Assembly (NCBI RefSeq): GCF_008271695.1
Contig: NZ_VKKY01000001.1
Location: 1,606,589 to 1,670,588, forward strand
Origin: Rufibacter hautae
GTDB lineage: Bacteria; Bacteroidota; Bacteroidia; Cytophagales; Hymenobacteraceae
Direction: 5' to 3'
Length of the DNA stretch: 64,000 bases
The notes beneath the pieces are model-generated. The model saw only the letters and a list, made by a program, of their open reading frames with translations, was not told where the DNA came from and ran no database searches. The translations under genes and the position numbers were made by a program. Position 1 is the first letter of the stretch, and each line of letters starts with the position of its first letter. Below, piece after piece: positions 1-8,129 of the stretch.

Positions 1-1047
1 CTGGCCTCGGTGACCAAGATCACCACTGCCTTGGCGGCGTTCATGAAACTGAACGGCGAGGGCAAGTTTGACGTGGACAAAACCCTGGGCGAGTACCTGC
101 CCCTGATGAAAGGCTCTAACAAAGAGAACCTCCGTTACCGCGACATCCTCACGCACCAGGCCCGCCTGAAATCCTGGATTCCGTTTTGGAGAGAGACCGT
201 GAAAGCCAACGGCGAGTTGAAACCGAATATCTTCAAGGCGGATTCTTCTGATAAATTCCCGTACCGCGTGGCCCAGAACCTGTTCATCCGGAAAGATTAC
301 GCCGAGGAGATTTACGAAGAAATCAAAAAATCGCCGCTAAACGACAAGCCGGGTTATGTATACAGTGACCTGTCTTTCATTCTGGCGCCGCTGGTAGTGA
401 AGAACATCACCGGCGAGGATTTTGAGACCTACCTGAAGAAGAACATCTACGGACCGCTGGGCGCTTCCACGCTCACGTTCAACCCTTACAAGTACTACCC
501 GCTCTCGCGCATTGTGCCTACCGAGGTAGACACTCTGTTCCGGAAGCAGTTGCTGCACGGCACCGTACACGATGAGGGTGCAGCCATGCTAGGCGGCATC
601 AGCGGGCACGCCGGCTTGTTTGGGACCGCGAATGACCTGGCCAAGGTGATGCAACTCTACCTCAACGATGGCATCTATGCCGGCAAGCGCTACATCGCCA
701 ACAAAACGGTGAGCACGTTTAGCAAATGCCAGTTCTGCCCAGACAACTACCGCGCCCTCGGGTTTGACCGTCCGTCCAAGCCGGGCACCGAGAACGGAAA
801 CGCCGCCAAGAGCGCCCCGGCCGAGAGCTTCGGGCACACTGGCTTCACGGGCATTTACACCTGGGTAGACCCAGTGAACCAATTGGTGTATGTGTTCCTG
901 TCTAACCGCGTGCACCCCACCCGCGAGAGCTCTGTCCTAAGCAAGCTGAACACCCGCACCAAGGTGATGCAGGTGGTATACGATGCCATTGACAAATCCC
1001 GCGTCTCGCCGCCTAAGCCAGACACTGTGGAAAGCAAGCGCAACTAA
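1..1047 (+). CDS. Serine hydrolase, beta-lactamase fold (C-terminal part, cut by window edge)
   Basis: The reading frame is open from base 1, so the N-terminus lies outside the window. The SxxK nucleophile motif (S-V-T-K) is at nt 7-18, a Y-S-D triad in place of the usual Y-x-N is at 361-369, and an H-T-G box matching the third motif is at 835-843. These three motifs define the class C beta-lactamase / penicillin-binding fold (Pfam Beta-lactamase). In Bacteroidota, sequences like this often form the C-terminal half of a long secreted protein whose N-terminal half is a family 3 glycoside hydrolase; that fusion is inferred, because the upstream part is missing. Likely periplasmic, acting on cell-wall or peptide substrates. 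A strong terminator follows. Confidence 0.85.
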   Translation: MASVTKITTALAAFMKLNGEGKFDVDKTLGEYLPLMKGSNKENLRYRDILTHQARLKSWIPFWRETVKANGELKPNIFKADSSDKFPYRVAQNLFIRKDYAEEIYEEIKKSPLNDKPGYVYSDLSFILAPLVVKNITGEDFETYLKKNIYGPLGASTLTFNPYKYYPLSRIVPTEVDTLFRKQLLHGTVHDEGAAMLGGISGHAGLFGTANDLAKVMQLYLNDGIYAGKRYIANKTVSTFSKCQFCPDNYRALGFDRPSKPGTENGNAAKSAPAESFGHTGFTGIYTWVDPVNQLVYVFLSNRVHPTRESSVLSKLNTRTKVMQVVYDAIDKSRVSPPKPDTVESKRN

Positions 1048-1073
1048 CCGCTTTTAATAGAAAGTCAAACAAA

Positions 1074-1110
1074 AGAGCCGCCTAGGTAACCCGGGGCGGC
1101 TCTTCTGTTT
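1074..1110 (+). terminator. Rho-independent terminator after the serine hydrolase
   Basis: Nine-base inverted repeat AGAGCCGCC (1074-1082) / GGCGGCTCT (1095-1103), followed by a short T-rich stretch. It begins 26 nt after the stop codon. Confidence 0.75.
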
Positions 1111-1130
1111 GGCGAGGTTTCTCAGTAATG

Positions 1131-1165
1131 GTTCTGACCTGATTTCAGGAAAAGAGGCCAGAAAC
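1131..1165. repeat. Dispersed 35-bp palindrome, copy 1
   Basis: Imperfect palindrome GTTCTGACCTGATTTC / GAAAAGAGGCCAGAAAC in the gap between the first two genes. It is a member of the window-wide family described in the findings. Confidence 0.6.
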
Positions 1166-1198
1166 AAAGCATCCTTTCAGGATTGTCCCTACCCGATT

Positions 1199-1285
1199 GT
1201 CATCTTGGAAAGATCTTGTGGGCAAGCTGTAATAGCGCTCACTCAAAGCTTGTCTAGTTCGCTCGCAAGGTCCTTTCAGGATGAC
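1199..1285. repeat. 87-bp imperfect inverted repeat (MITE-like)
   Basis: The ends GTCATCTTGGAAAGATCTTG and CAAGGTCCTTTCAGGATGAC are near-complementary over about 20 bp, and an inner pair (GCAAGCT / AGCTTG) lies around the loop. There is no coding frame and no transposase nearby. The structure resembles a small non-autonomous palindromic element. Confidence 0.5.
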
Positions 1286-1360
1286 AAAGTAGAGAGAAAG
1301 AGACGGAAAAGAAGAGAGAAGGCTTGGCGGGGAGTTTACGCCTTTCCCGGTTAACCCATC

Positions 1361-1384
1361 CCTACCCCTCCCAGGAGGGGAATT
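1361..1384. repeat. CCCCTCC/GGAGGGG palindrome, copy A
   Basis: Contains CCTACCCCTCCCAGGAGGGG followed by AAT. It matches the copies at 31362-31384 and 37628-37650 except for one base in the loop. All three lie in gene-free DNA and in the same orientation. Confidence 0.7.
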
Positions 1385-1410
1385 CTTGTTATTCCGATTC
1401 AATCAATCAA

Positions 1411-2301
1411 TCAATTACTTAGCGTAAGCTGGAATTGCGGGGTGGCGAAAGAGATGGCATCCCCTTCGCGTTGGCTGGTGCTTACCCATTTGCCTTGGTG
1501 GTAGATCCAGCCGTTGGGGGTGCGTTGGTCAGGGCCGTAGCATCTGATACTGGGCTCGTAGGAGATTCTGGCGGGTACTTCTTTGGCGCCGGTCTCAGGA
1601 TCAACGGCCTCATAGCGGTTCTGCTTGATCACGAGCCACTCAAACGCGATGAAGAAACCCTTGGCCGGCATCTGCAGGTCGTGCTGGCTTACATCCAGGG
1701 TCACGGTTTTGATGCCTTTCGGGGCTGTACCCAGGAGAGGTGTGGAAAGCAGATCGGGGCCGGGGGCACCGCCTTCGCCTATCCGCAGGAGGCGCAGTTT
1801 AAAGGAGGCATTTTTAAGGTTACTCAGGGTCACGAGCGAAATCTGGTCCAGGAAAGGCGTGGCAGCATAGCCGGGTTTGTAAGGAATGTACTGGGCTACA
1901 ATCCAGGGCGTGCCGTTGCTCCCGAAGGAATACTCCGTATTATCGTCGAGTTTGTTGATGACGAACTTGCTGCGTTTGGTGCTTTTCTTCACTGTGACCT
2001 CGTTGAGGGCCACCGCCGAAGGCACCAACGCAATGCGCAGGCTCCCGCCAGAGATGGGAAGGCGCATTCGCTCATAGCCTAAACAAGAAATGACCAAGGT
2101 TTTTCCCTGCAGCCCCACAGCGGCAAACCCGAACTCGCCCTTTTCAGAGGAAGTGGTACCCAAGTTCTCGTCCTCCACCCAGATGTTGGCGAAGGCCACC
2201 GGCTTGCCCGTGGCTCTGTCGGTGATGGTGCCTTTCACCTGGCCAAACCCGGTGCCGGCAAAAAACAAGAATACCAAGAACAGGGAGAAAACGTGTTTCA
2301 T
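1411..2301 (-). CDS. Secreted carboxypeptidase-like regulatory domain protein
   Basis: 296 residues if translation starts at the ATG at 2301. The longer frame to 2409 only adds residues ahead of a clear signal peptide (M-K-H-V-F, hydrophobic core, cleavage near G-F-G-Q). Residues 22-100 fit the CarboxypepD_reg-like beta-sandwich (Pfam PF13715): VKGTITDRATGKPVAFANIW, then G-T-T-S-S-E-K-G-E-F and C-L-G-Y-E. The remaining 190 residues match no family I can name. In Bacteroidota such domains occur on secreted or outer-membrane proteins and TonB receptors. There is no plug or barrel here, so a periplasmic or surface role is likely. It is probably transcribed alone. A dispersed palindrome sits 27 nt upstream of the start. 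Confidence 0.75.
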   Translation of the reverse strand: MKHVFSLFLVFLFFAGTGFGQVKGTITDRATGKPVAFANIWVEDENLGTTSSEKGEFGFAAVGLQGKTLVISCLGYERMRLPISGGSLRIALVPSAVALNEVTVKKSTKRSKFVINKLDDNTEYSFGSNGTPWIVAQYIPYKPGYAATPFLDQISLVTLSNLKNASFKLRLLRIGEGGAPGPDLLSTPLLGTAPKGIKTVTLDVSQHDLQMPAKGFFIAFEWLVIKQNRYEAVDPETGAKEVPARISYEPSIRCYGPDQRTPNGWIYHQGKWVSTSQREGDAISFATPQFQLTLSN

Positions 2302-2327
2302 GCAGCGCGAGAATGGGATAGAAACTA

Positions 2328-2362
2328 TTTCGGGGCTGCTTTGTAGAAAACAGCCCCGAAAC
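2328..2362. repeat. Dispersed palindrome, copy 2
   Basis: TTTCGGGGCTG and CAGCCCCGAAA form perfect 11-bp outer arms around a 13-nt centre. It lies just upstream of the minus-strand start at 2301. Confidence 0.65.
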
Positions 2363-2441
2363 GGCCATTGTTGATTGAAGAGAGTAATCTTTCTGTCAAC
2401 GCCGGGCAAGGCAACTTATTTAGAAACCGGCTCTAAATTTT

Positions 2442-3551
2442 TCATTCCTCTTTGATGCGGTACACATCGGCGGTGACAGCATTTTTATCTGTTTTACGTT
2501 CGTCTCTGGGGCTATCGAAAACCACTAGCAAATGCTCCTCGTCATAGATGCCCAGACCTTCAGCTTTGTCCAGGCCCGTATGGGAACCGCTGCCGTGGGG
2601 CACGTCAAAGAGGTGGTCCAGTTCTTTGCGGTGCACGATCTGCTCGCCCTCTACCGATTGCACCATGGCGTTAGGCCAGCGGTACACGGCAATAGTGCCA
2701 TCTAGGTCCATGGTGGGGCCCGCCAAGATATAGAGGTCATTGTCTTTCACGCGCAGTTCCCGCACGCCTTTGCCCACCATGTGCAGGAAGTGTTTTTTGT
2801 AGAGCGAGCCGTCTTTGTTGGCCTTGAGCTGCAGGGTGCCTTTCTCCTCCCCGTCTTCCAACTGAAGTTCCACCACCATTGACCAACCGCGCAACACCGG
2901 GCCGCGCAGCCCCACAAAGATGCGGTTCTCGTGTACGGCCAGGCCTTCAATGTCAAACCCGTTGTCTTTCCCCGGAATGGGCAGGAAATCTTTCAAGTGG
3001 ATGTCCTCCTGGAAGGCATCCATGAGTTGGTTTCCGTGCTTGGAGCTGGCTAGTTGGGCGGCACGTAGCTTTTTGGAGGAATCCTCGGGGTCAGCGCACT
3101 TTTTGGCCAGGGTATATTCGCCGGTCTCGGGGTCATGCACCAGCGGGATGCGGGCCAGCAGGTACCGGTTGGGGTCTGAGGAGACTTTGGCCAGCCGCTT
3201 GATCTGCTTTTCCACGGAATCTTCCTTGCGTGGTTTCTTGCGCTTGAGGCTGTGCGAACCCACGAGCCAAAGGTAGCCCCCGCCTTCGCCCAGGCCTTCA
3301 ATGTCAATCTCTGAGTTGGTGCCGTCGGGCAGGTCCAAGTACTGGCTCAGGTCAAAATGCACGTGCTCGCCAAAGGTCTGGTCACCGGTGAGTTTCAGGC
3401 GCTCCAGGGTGGTTTGCTCGTCGCAGCTCATCCAGAGGTAATCGCCGGTGCGAAGTACGGCGGAGAGACCGTCGCGCACGTGTTTGCCGGTGGCGGTGAT
3501 GCTGTGCTCAGACTCAAAGTGCAGTTGAACGGTGAAAGCGGGGCTTTTCAT
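2442..3551 (-). CDS. DUF3616 domain protein
   Basis: 369 residues from the ATG at 3551; an alternative in-frame start at 3590 would add 13 residues of unlikely composition. The pattern fits the DUF3616 family: a repeated 'DIEGLG...YLWLVGSHS' strand, then 'FDIEGLAVHENRIFVGLRGP' and 'KAEGLGIYDEEHLLVVFDSP'. The repeats of D/K-x-E-G-L followed by a hydrophobic strand suggest a beta-propeller. No signal peptide is seen, so it is probably cytoplasmic. No catalytic function is established for the family. It is preceded by a secreted small protein on the same strand, separated by a terminator-like hairpin, so the two are probably independent. Confidence 0.75.
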   Translation of the reverse strand: MKSPAFTVQLHFESEHSITATGKHVRDGLSAVLRTGDYLWMSCDEQTTLERLKLTGDQTFGEHVHFDLSQYLDLPDGTNSEIDIEGLGEGGGYLWLVGSHSLKRKKPRKEDSVEKQIKRLAKVSSDPNRYLLARIPLVHDPETGEYTLAKKCADPEDSSKKLRAAQLASSKHGNQLMDAFQEDIHLKDFLPIPGKDNGFDIEGLAVHENRIFVGLRGPVLRGWSMVVELQLEDGEEKGTLQLKANKDGSLYKKHFLHMVGKGVRELRVKDNDLYILAGPTMDLDGTIAVYRWPNAMVQSVEGEQIVHRKELDHLFDVPHGSGSHTGLDKAEGLGIYDEEHLLVVFDSPRDERKTDKNAVTADVYRIKEE

Positions 3552-3592
3552 GGTTGGTTTTTGGTTGGGTGAGCGCCTGTGTGACGGCAAGG

Positions 3593-3628
3593 GTTTTGAG
3601 GCCCTTTTCCCTGAAACAAGGCAGAAAC
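3593..3628. repeat. Dispersed palindrome, copy 3
   Basis: GTTTTGAGGCCCTTTTC / GAAACAAGGCAGAAAC, imperfect. It lies between two minus-strand genes and is followed by the hairpin at 3633. Confidence 0.5.
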
Positions 3629-3632
3629 AGAA

Positions 3633-3660
3633 CGCGACAACCCCGGGCAGAGTTGTCGCG
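3633..3660 (-). terminator. Hairpin terminator for the 3687-4172 gene
   Basis: CGCGACAAC (3633-3641) pairs perfectly with GTTGTCGCG (3652-3660). Read on the minus strand it is followed by TTCTGTTTCTG and lies 26 nt beyond the stop of the upstream minus-strand gene. Confidence 0.6.
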
Positions 3661-3686
3661 CTTAGGAGCAGAAGCGGAAAAAGAAT

Positions 3687-4172
3687 TTATCCCTCGTCAG
3701 ATTCAGAGGATTCTTCCAGGTTGCTATCCTCGGCGTTTTTAAAGTTGGGGAACGCTTTGTTGCCCTCTTTGATGGCTTTGTCAAGAGCCGGGTTCGCCTG
3801 CAGGCGTTGGGCCACGGCCGGGTTCAGCATCACCTCAAAGATGGTCTTGAAGTAAGGCTTGGCCTGGAACCGCTTTTCAAACGCCTCTTTCTCGGCGCCT
3901 TTTAAACCCTTGTGGTCTTGGGCCCACTTCTCCAGCTCGGGTTTGAGTTTGTGCATCTCGGCACCGGCCTCGTCTGAGGCGCTCTTGATCAGGGCGATGG
4001 TTTTCTGGTCGTTTTTCTCCAGAAAGGCCGCTTTCATCTTGGTGGCATAGGTGTTCAGGATCTTGTCCAGCTTCTGCTCGGTAGGGCTGATGCCCGCCGC
4101 CTGCGCCGTGAGCATGAACAGGGAGAAAACCATGCTTAGAAGCCCGGAGGCCATCCACTTTGTCTTTTTCAT
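3687..4172 (-). CDS. Small secreted protein of unknown function
   Basis: 161 residues from the ATG at 4172, which opens a typical signal peptide (M-K-K-T-K, hydrophobic core, cleavage near A-Q-A-A). The mature part is charged and predicted helical, rich in Lys, Glu and Ala, and ends in an acidic Glu/Ser/Asp tail. I do not recognise a family. It lies 72 nt downstream of the HlyD adaptor gene on the same strand, so it could be the last gene of that export operon. That suggests a periplasmic accessory role only by context. Confidence 0.6.
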   Translation of the reverse strand: MKKTKWMASGLLSMVFSLFMLTAQAAGISPTEQKLDKILNTYATKMKAAFLEKNDQKTIALIKSASDEAGAEMHKLKPELEKWAQDHKGLKGAEKEAFEKRFQAKPYFKTIFEVMLNPAVAQRLQANPALDKAIKEGNKAFPNFKNAEDSNLEESSESDEG

Positions 4173-4244
4173 CTGGTTTGTATTTGAGAGTTGATACACT
4201 GTTTTGACCCGGCGCCTGCGGCCGCGCCTACTTTCATTTATTCT

Positions 4245-5360
4245 TTACGAGGCCTTCTTTTCCTCATCCGGCGAAGCCGCCTCCACCACTTTCACTTTGT
4301 CATTGGCTTGGAGACCGTCTACCACCTGGATGTTGATGCCGTCAGACAGGCCGGTTTTGACCAGTTTCTTCTTGAACTGCTGCGGCCCCGTTTCCACCTC
4401 CACAAACACGCTGTCTTTGCCTTTCTTGCCGAACTGCAGCAAGCCTTCCTTAATAGCCAGCACGTTCTGTTTCTGGTCCAGCACAATGTCGGCGTTGGCA
4501 GAATAGCCGGCCCGCAGGAAATCGCCGGGCTGCAGCATCACCTGCGCCTTCACCTGGAACTTCACGGCGCCTTCCTCCAGCACGCCTTTGGGGGCGATGT
4601 ACTCCAGCTTGGCCTTGAACACTTTGTCCTCGATGGCCCCGATGGTGAGGTTCAAATCCATGCCTTCGCGCAGCTTGCCCACCTCAGACTCGTCAATCTT
4701 GCCCTCGAAGATGAGGCTTTTCATATCGGCCACGGCCGCGATGGTGGTGCCCTCGTTGAAGTTGTTGCGCTCAATCACCGAGGCCCCCACTTTCACGGGC
4801 ACGTCCAGCACCATGCCGTCCACGGTGGAGATGATGATGTTGGAGCCGCCCGTACGCCGCGACGTACCCGATTTCACCAGCTGGCGGTTGTTCTCGGCCG
4901 AGGTCAGGTCTTCCCGGCGCAGCTTGTAGTCCAGCACGAACTTGTTGTATTCCTGCTCCGCAATCACTTTCTGGTCATACAGCATCTTCTGGCGGGCCAG
5001 CTCGCGTTTGGCCTGCTCAAAGGCGATGCGGGCCGTCTGTACGCCGGTCTCGGCGTTGTTCACGCTCACCATGTTGGGCACAATCCTGATCTTGGCAATG
5101 GTTTGCCCGGCCCGCACCGTCTGGCCCGCCTCTACGTACAGTTCCTCCACAATGCCGCTCACCTGCGGCTTTATCTGGATTTCCTTGCGCGGCACAATGG
5201 AGCCCGTGGCCACGGTTTTCTTCACAATGTTGGTGTAGAACGGCTTCTCGGTCTTATACACCACCGGGTCTGCGTTTGACTTCTTGTAGAAGTAATAGCC
5301 AATCCAGACGCTGCCGGCCAGAAACAAGACGATGAACAACCCTAGAAATACCTTTTTCAT
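4245..5360 (-). CDS. HlyD/MacA-type periplasmic adaptor
   Basis: 371 residues. An N-terminal membrane anchor (residues 4-26) is followed by the adaptor layout: a lipoyl-like strand 'IQIKPQVSGIVEELYVEAGQTVRAGQTIAKI', a coiled-coil segment (about residues 110-155, rich in Arg, Glu, Gln), the second lipoyl half 'ISTVDGMVLDVPVKVGASV', and beta-barrel and membrane-proximal domains. Length and order fit the RND/MacA membrane-fusion family that bridges an inner-membrane ABC exporter to an outer-membrane channel. It is the fourth gene of the operon running from 8855. No TolC gene is adjacent, so the outer-membrane partner is encoded elsewhere. An unusual 33-bp repeat sits directly before its start codon. 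Confidence 0.9.
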   Translation of the reverse strand: MKKVFLGLFIVLFLAGSVWIGYYFYKKSNADPVVYKTEKPFYTNIVKKTVATGSIVPRKEIQIKPQVSGIVEELYVEAGQTVRAGQTIAKIRIVPNMVSVNNAETGVQTARIAFEQAKRELARQKMLYDQKVIAEQEYNKFVLDYKLRREDLTSAENNRQLVKSGTSRRTGGSNIIISTVDGMVLDVPVKVGASVIERNNFNEGTTIAAVADMKSLIFEGKIDESEVGKLREGMDLNLTIGAIEDKVFKAKLEYIAPKGVLEEGAVKFQVKAQVMLQPGDFLRAGYSANADIVLDQKQNVLAIKEGLLQFGKKGKDSVFVEVETGPQQFKKKLVKTGLSDGINIQVVDGLQANDKVKVVEAASPDEEKKAS

Positions 5361-5365
5361 TTTCT

Positions 5366-5398
5366 TAATGTGCTAATGTGTTAATGTGCTGATGTGCT
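5366..5398 (-). repeat. Start-proximal AGCACATCAGCAC element, copy 1
   Basis: On the minus strand it reads AGCACATCAGCAC, ATTAACAC, ATTAGCACATT and ends 6 nt before the ATG of the adaptor gene. It is built of four 8-mers related to TTAGCACA. The same arrangement is found before the gene starting at 21106. Confidence 0.75.
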
Positions 5399-5434
5399 AT
5401 GTCAAATCTCCGGTTTTTAAGATGCCGCAGAGGT

Positions 5435-5470
5435 GTTTTGGTGTCGTTTTCTAAAAATCAGGCGCTAAAC
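5435..5470. repeat. Dispersed palindrome, copy 4 (degenerate)
   Basis: GTTTTGGTGTCGTTTTC / AAAATCAGGCGCTAAAC. It starts 6 nt past the stop of the permease gene, inside the export operon. Confidence 0.4.
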
Positions 5471-5475
5471 AGAAT

Positions 5476-6726
5476 CTATTCGTCTTTTAAAGCCTCTACC
5501 GGGTTCACCCGCGCCGCTTTGGTGGCGGGAATGAGGCCGGCAATTGCCCCCATCACAATCAACAGCACCACCGCCATCAGAGCCACTTGCGGATCTACCT
5601 CAGGGCTGGCGAAGAAGCCGGCATCCACCTCGAAGCGCTCCATGAGGTAACTGATCAACGCCACCAACCCGGTGCCCACAATCAAACCCGAGATACCCGC
5701 GATGCTGGTAATTACCACCGATTCCTGCAGAATCAAGCTGATCACCGACCAAGGCGTGGCGCCCAGCGCCTTCCGGATGCCGATTTCCTTTGTGCGTTCC
5801 TTCACCACGATGAGCATGATGTTGCCCACCCCAATGATGCCCGCAATAATAGTCCCGATGCTCACGATCCAACTGAACCCCGAGATACCGGCAAACAGTC
5901 CCTGCACGTCTTTGAACTCCTTCTCCACGTTCGCTGAGCCGAAAGCCTTCAAATCTGTAGGCGCCACCTGGTGACGTTGGGCCAAAAGTTTTTTCACCTT
6001 CTCCTCCACCACCTCGGCGGGTACGCCCGGCGCAGGGATGATCTTGAAGTGCCCTATGCGGTTAGGCTGGTTGAAGGTCTGCTGCAGCGTAGTGTTGGGG
6101 ATGTAAATGGTCTGCGAGGCGTTGACAATGTCCTCCCCCTTGCCCACCGGCGTGAACTTGCCCACCACTTGGAAATAGCTACCCTTGATGTTGATGTATT
6201 TGCCAATAGGCTCTACGCCCTCCTTGAACAGCACCTCCTGCACGCGCGGCCCAATCACGGCTACTTTGCGTTTCTCCTCAATGTCAATGCGGTTGATGAA
6301 ACGCCCGGTAGAAATGGTAAGCGGGTCCACGTACAGCATCTCTGGGTAGTCGCCGCTCACGTTGAAGGACGAGTTTTTATTCGCGTAGCTGACGGTGAAC
6401 GTGCCGTCCAACCCGTTGCTGGGCGAGAGGATGCCCACCTCAGGCAGCTGCTCCTGAATGGCTTTCACGTCATCGTTGGTCAGGTGCACGAACCGGCCGG
6501 CCTTCAGCCCCATGTAAGGCACACTGGTGCGCTGCGTCCAGACGAAGACGGCGTTCTTGGCTACGTTGAAGTCTTTGGTGATGCCGTGTTCCAGCCCTTT
6601 GCCCGCGCCCAGCAAGAGCACCAGCATGAAGATGCCCCAGAACACGCCAAACGCCGTGAGCCCCGTCCGCAGCTTGTGCTTCTTGACGGTGGCGTAAATC
6701 TCAGCCCATTTGTCTACATCAATCAT
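5476..6726 (-). CDS. ABC transporter permease, MacB/FtsX type (second permease)
   Basis: 416 residues. One N-terminal helix (about 20-42, 'GLTAFGVFWGIFMLVLLLGAG') is followed by a large periplasmic MacB_PCD-like domain (about 45-265). Three C-terminal helices form the FtsX domain, including the coupling segment 'VVKERTKEIGIRKALGATPWSV'. This matches MacB/LolC-type permeases, which use the force of ATP hydrolysis to drive periplasmic work rather than moving substrate through the membrane themselves. It is a close paralogue of the preceding gene (6874-8118), and the pair probably forms a heterodimer with the ATPase at 8130-8855. Confidence 0.9.
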   Translation of the reverse strand: MIDVDKWAEIYATVKKHKLRTGLTAFGVFWGIFMLVLLLGAGKGLEHGITKDFNVAKNAVFVWTQRTSVPYMGLKAGRFVHLTNDDVKAIQEQLPEVGILSPSNGLDGTFTVSYANKNSSFNVSGDYPEMLYVDPLTISTGRFINRIDIEEKRKVAVIGPRVQEVLFKEGVEPIGKYINIKGSYFQVVGKFTPVGKGEDIVNASQTIYIPNTTLQQTFNQPNRIGHFKIIPAPGVPAEVVEEKVKKLLAQRHQVAPTDLKAFGSANVEKEFKDVQGLFAGISGFSWIVSIGTIIAGIIGVGNIMLIVVKERTKEIGIRKALGATPWSVISLILQESVVITSIAGISGLIVGTGLVALISYLMERFEVDAGFFASPEVDPQVALMAVVLLIVMGAIAGLIPATKAARVNPVEALKDE

Positions 6727-6773
6727 TTTTGGGAGTTCTGCGTCTTGAGTCTCTAGTTCTGAGTCTTTGGTAT

Positions 6774-6808
6774 CTTTAGGCCCGTTTTCCGGAAATCAGG
6801 TGGAAAAC
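6774..6808. repeat. Dispersed palindrome, copy 5 (intra-operonic)
   Basis: CTTTAGGCCCGTTTTCC / GGAAATCAGGTGGAAAAC. It lies in the 147-nt spacer between the two permease genes. Confidence 0.5.
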
Positions 6809-6873
6809 AGCTTCTGGGTTCAAGTAGAGGCAGGCGTGGGGGCGCCCTTCTGCAACCTCTTTTTAATTCCTGA

Positions 6874-8118
6874 TTATTCTGAGCGCAATGCTTCAATGGG
6901 TTTGATACTGGCGGCTTTCAAAGCGGGCATCAAGCCAGCCAGGGCTCCGGCCAACACCAACAGCACCGTCGCGGAAACCGCTACCCCCAGGTTCACGCCG
7001 GGGTTCGCGAAGAACGGCAAGTCGGCCCCGGATTTCTCTAGGGCGTAGCGCATCAGGTCCAGCAGACCCACACCGGCCAAAAGCCCCAGGTACCCCGAGA
7101 AAGCCGTAATCACCACTGATTCCTGCAAGATCATGCTCACGATGGACACCGGGGTAGCGCCCAGCGCCTTGCGCACGCCAATCTCGCGGGTGCGTTCCTT
7201 CACAATAATGAGCATGATGTTACTCACGCCCACAATTCCGGCAATGAGCGTTCCTATGCCCACCACCCACACAAACATGTTAATGCCGTTGAACAGCCCC
7301 ATGATCTGCTCGTATTCTTTCTCGCCGTTGTTGATGTCCAAGGCCTGCACATCCTCCTGGGAGAACTTGTGCCGCTGAGCCAGCAGGGCTTTCACTTTGT
7401 CTTCAATCACTACCGCCTTTACCCCGGGCTGGGCTACCATGGCTACCAACTGCACCTGGTTGGGTTGGTTGTAGGTGGTCTGCAGCGTGGAGAAAGGAAT
7501 GTAGGCCCGTTCCTCGCGGCGACCGCCGTTGTTGCCGCGCACCGTGAAGATGCCCACCACCTTGAAGTGAATGCCTTGGATGTTCACGTACTCTTCTAGA
7601 CCGGTTTTGTCTTTGAACAGCACCTCGCGCACCTTCTCGCCCAGCACAATGACCTTGCGTTTTTCTTTGATGTCGTTCTCGTTGAGCAGGCGGCCTACTT
7701 TCAGGCGCTCGCCGTTAACCTCCAGAAACTCGGGCGTAGCCCCGAACACCTGGTAAGAGCCGTTCTCGGTTTTGTAGTTGATGGTGTACTCGCCCCAAAG
7801 GCGGTTTCGCGGCGAGATGATCTGCACCTGAGGCACTTCGCGCGCAATGGTGGCCAGGTCCTCATTGGTGAGTTTGATCTCCCGGCCCGGTCCCAGGCCC
7901 TGGTAAGGCATGGAAGACTTGCCGCCCGAAAAGAAGATCCCGTTCTTGGCCCCGTCCCCGAAGCGGTTGAACACGCCGTTCTGTAAACCTTGCCCAAAAC
8001 CCAGCAGCATGACCAGCATGAAGATGCCCCAGAACACGCCAAAGGCCGTGAGGAAGGTACGGAGCCGGTTTTTCCGGATGGTGCCCAGAATCTCCTGCCA
8101 TTTGTCAACATCAAACAT
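6874..8118 (-). CDS. ABC transporter permease, MacB/FtsX type (first permease)
   Basis: 414 residues with the same layout as its neighbour: helix 1 ('FLTAFGVFWGIFMLVMLLGFG'), a periplasmic MacB_PCD-like domain, and an FtsX domain with 'VKERTREIGVRKALGATPVSIVSM' and two further helices. The start at 8118 lies 11 nt after the stop of the ATPase gene, so translation is probably coupled. The strong similarity to the 5476-6726 product, including the junction motifs, points to an old tandem duplication that was retained as two distinct subunits. Confidence 0.9.
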   Translation of the reverse strand: MFDVDKWQEILGTIRKNRLRTFLTAFGVFWGIFMLVMLLGFGQGLQNGVFNRFGDGAKNGIFFSGGKSSMPYQGLGPGREIKLTNEDLATIAREVPQVQIISPRNRLWGEYTINYKTENGSYQVFGATPEFLEVNGERLKVGRLLNENDIKEKRKVIVLGEKVREVLFKDKTGLEEYVNIQGIHFKVVGIFTVRGNNGGRREERAYIPFSTLQTTYNQPNQVQLVAMVAQPGVKAVVIEDKVKALLAQRHKFSQEDVQALDINNGEKEYEQIMGLFNGINMFVWVVGIGTLIAGIVGVSNIMLIIVKERTREIGVRKALGATPVSIVSMILQESVVITAFSGYLGLLAGVGLLDLMRYALEKSGADLPFFANPGVNLGVAVSATVLLVLAGALAGLMPALKAASIKPIEALRSE

Positions 8119-8129
8119 GCGCTGCGGGG

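Noticed and set aside
1109-1402. Frames of 81 and 85 codons on opposite strands in the first gap
   Set aside because: They run through the 87-bp inverted repeat and the CCCCTCC palindrome and have no recognisable features.
4191-5279. Long plus-strand frame (362 codons) opposite the HlyD adaptor gene
   Set aside because: It is antisense to a well-supported gene, is His/Leu-rich in a way produced by reverse-reading of GC-rich codons, and matches no family.
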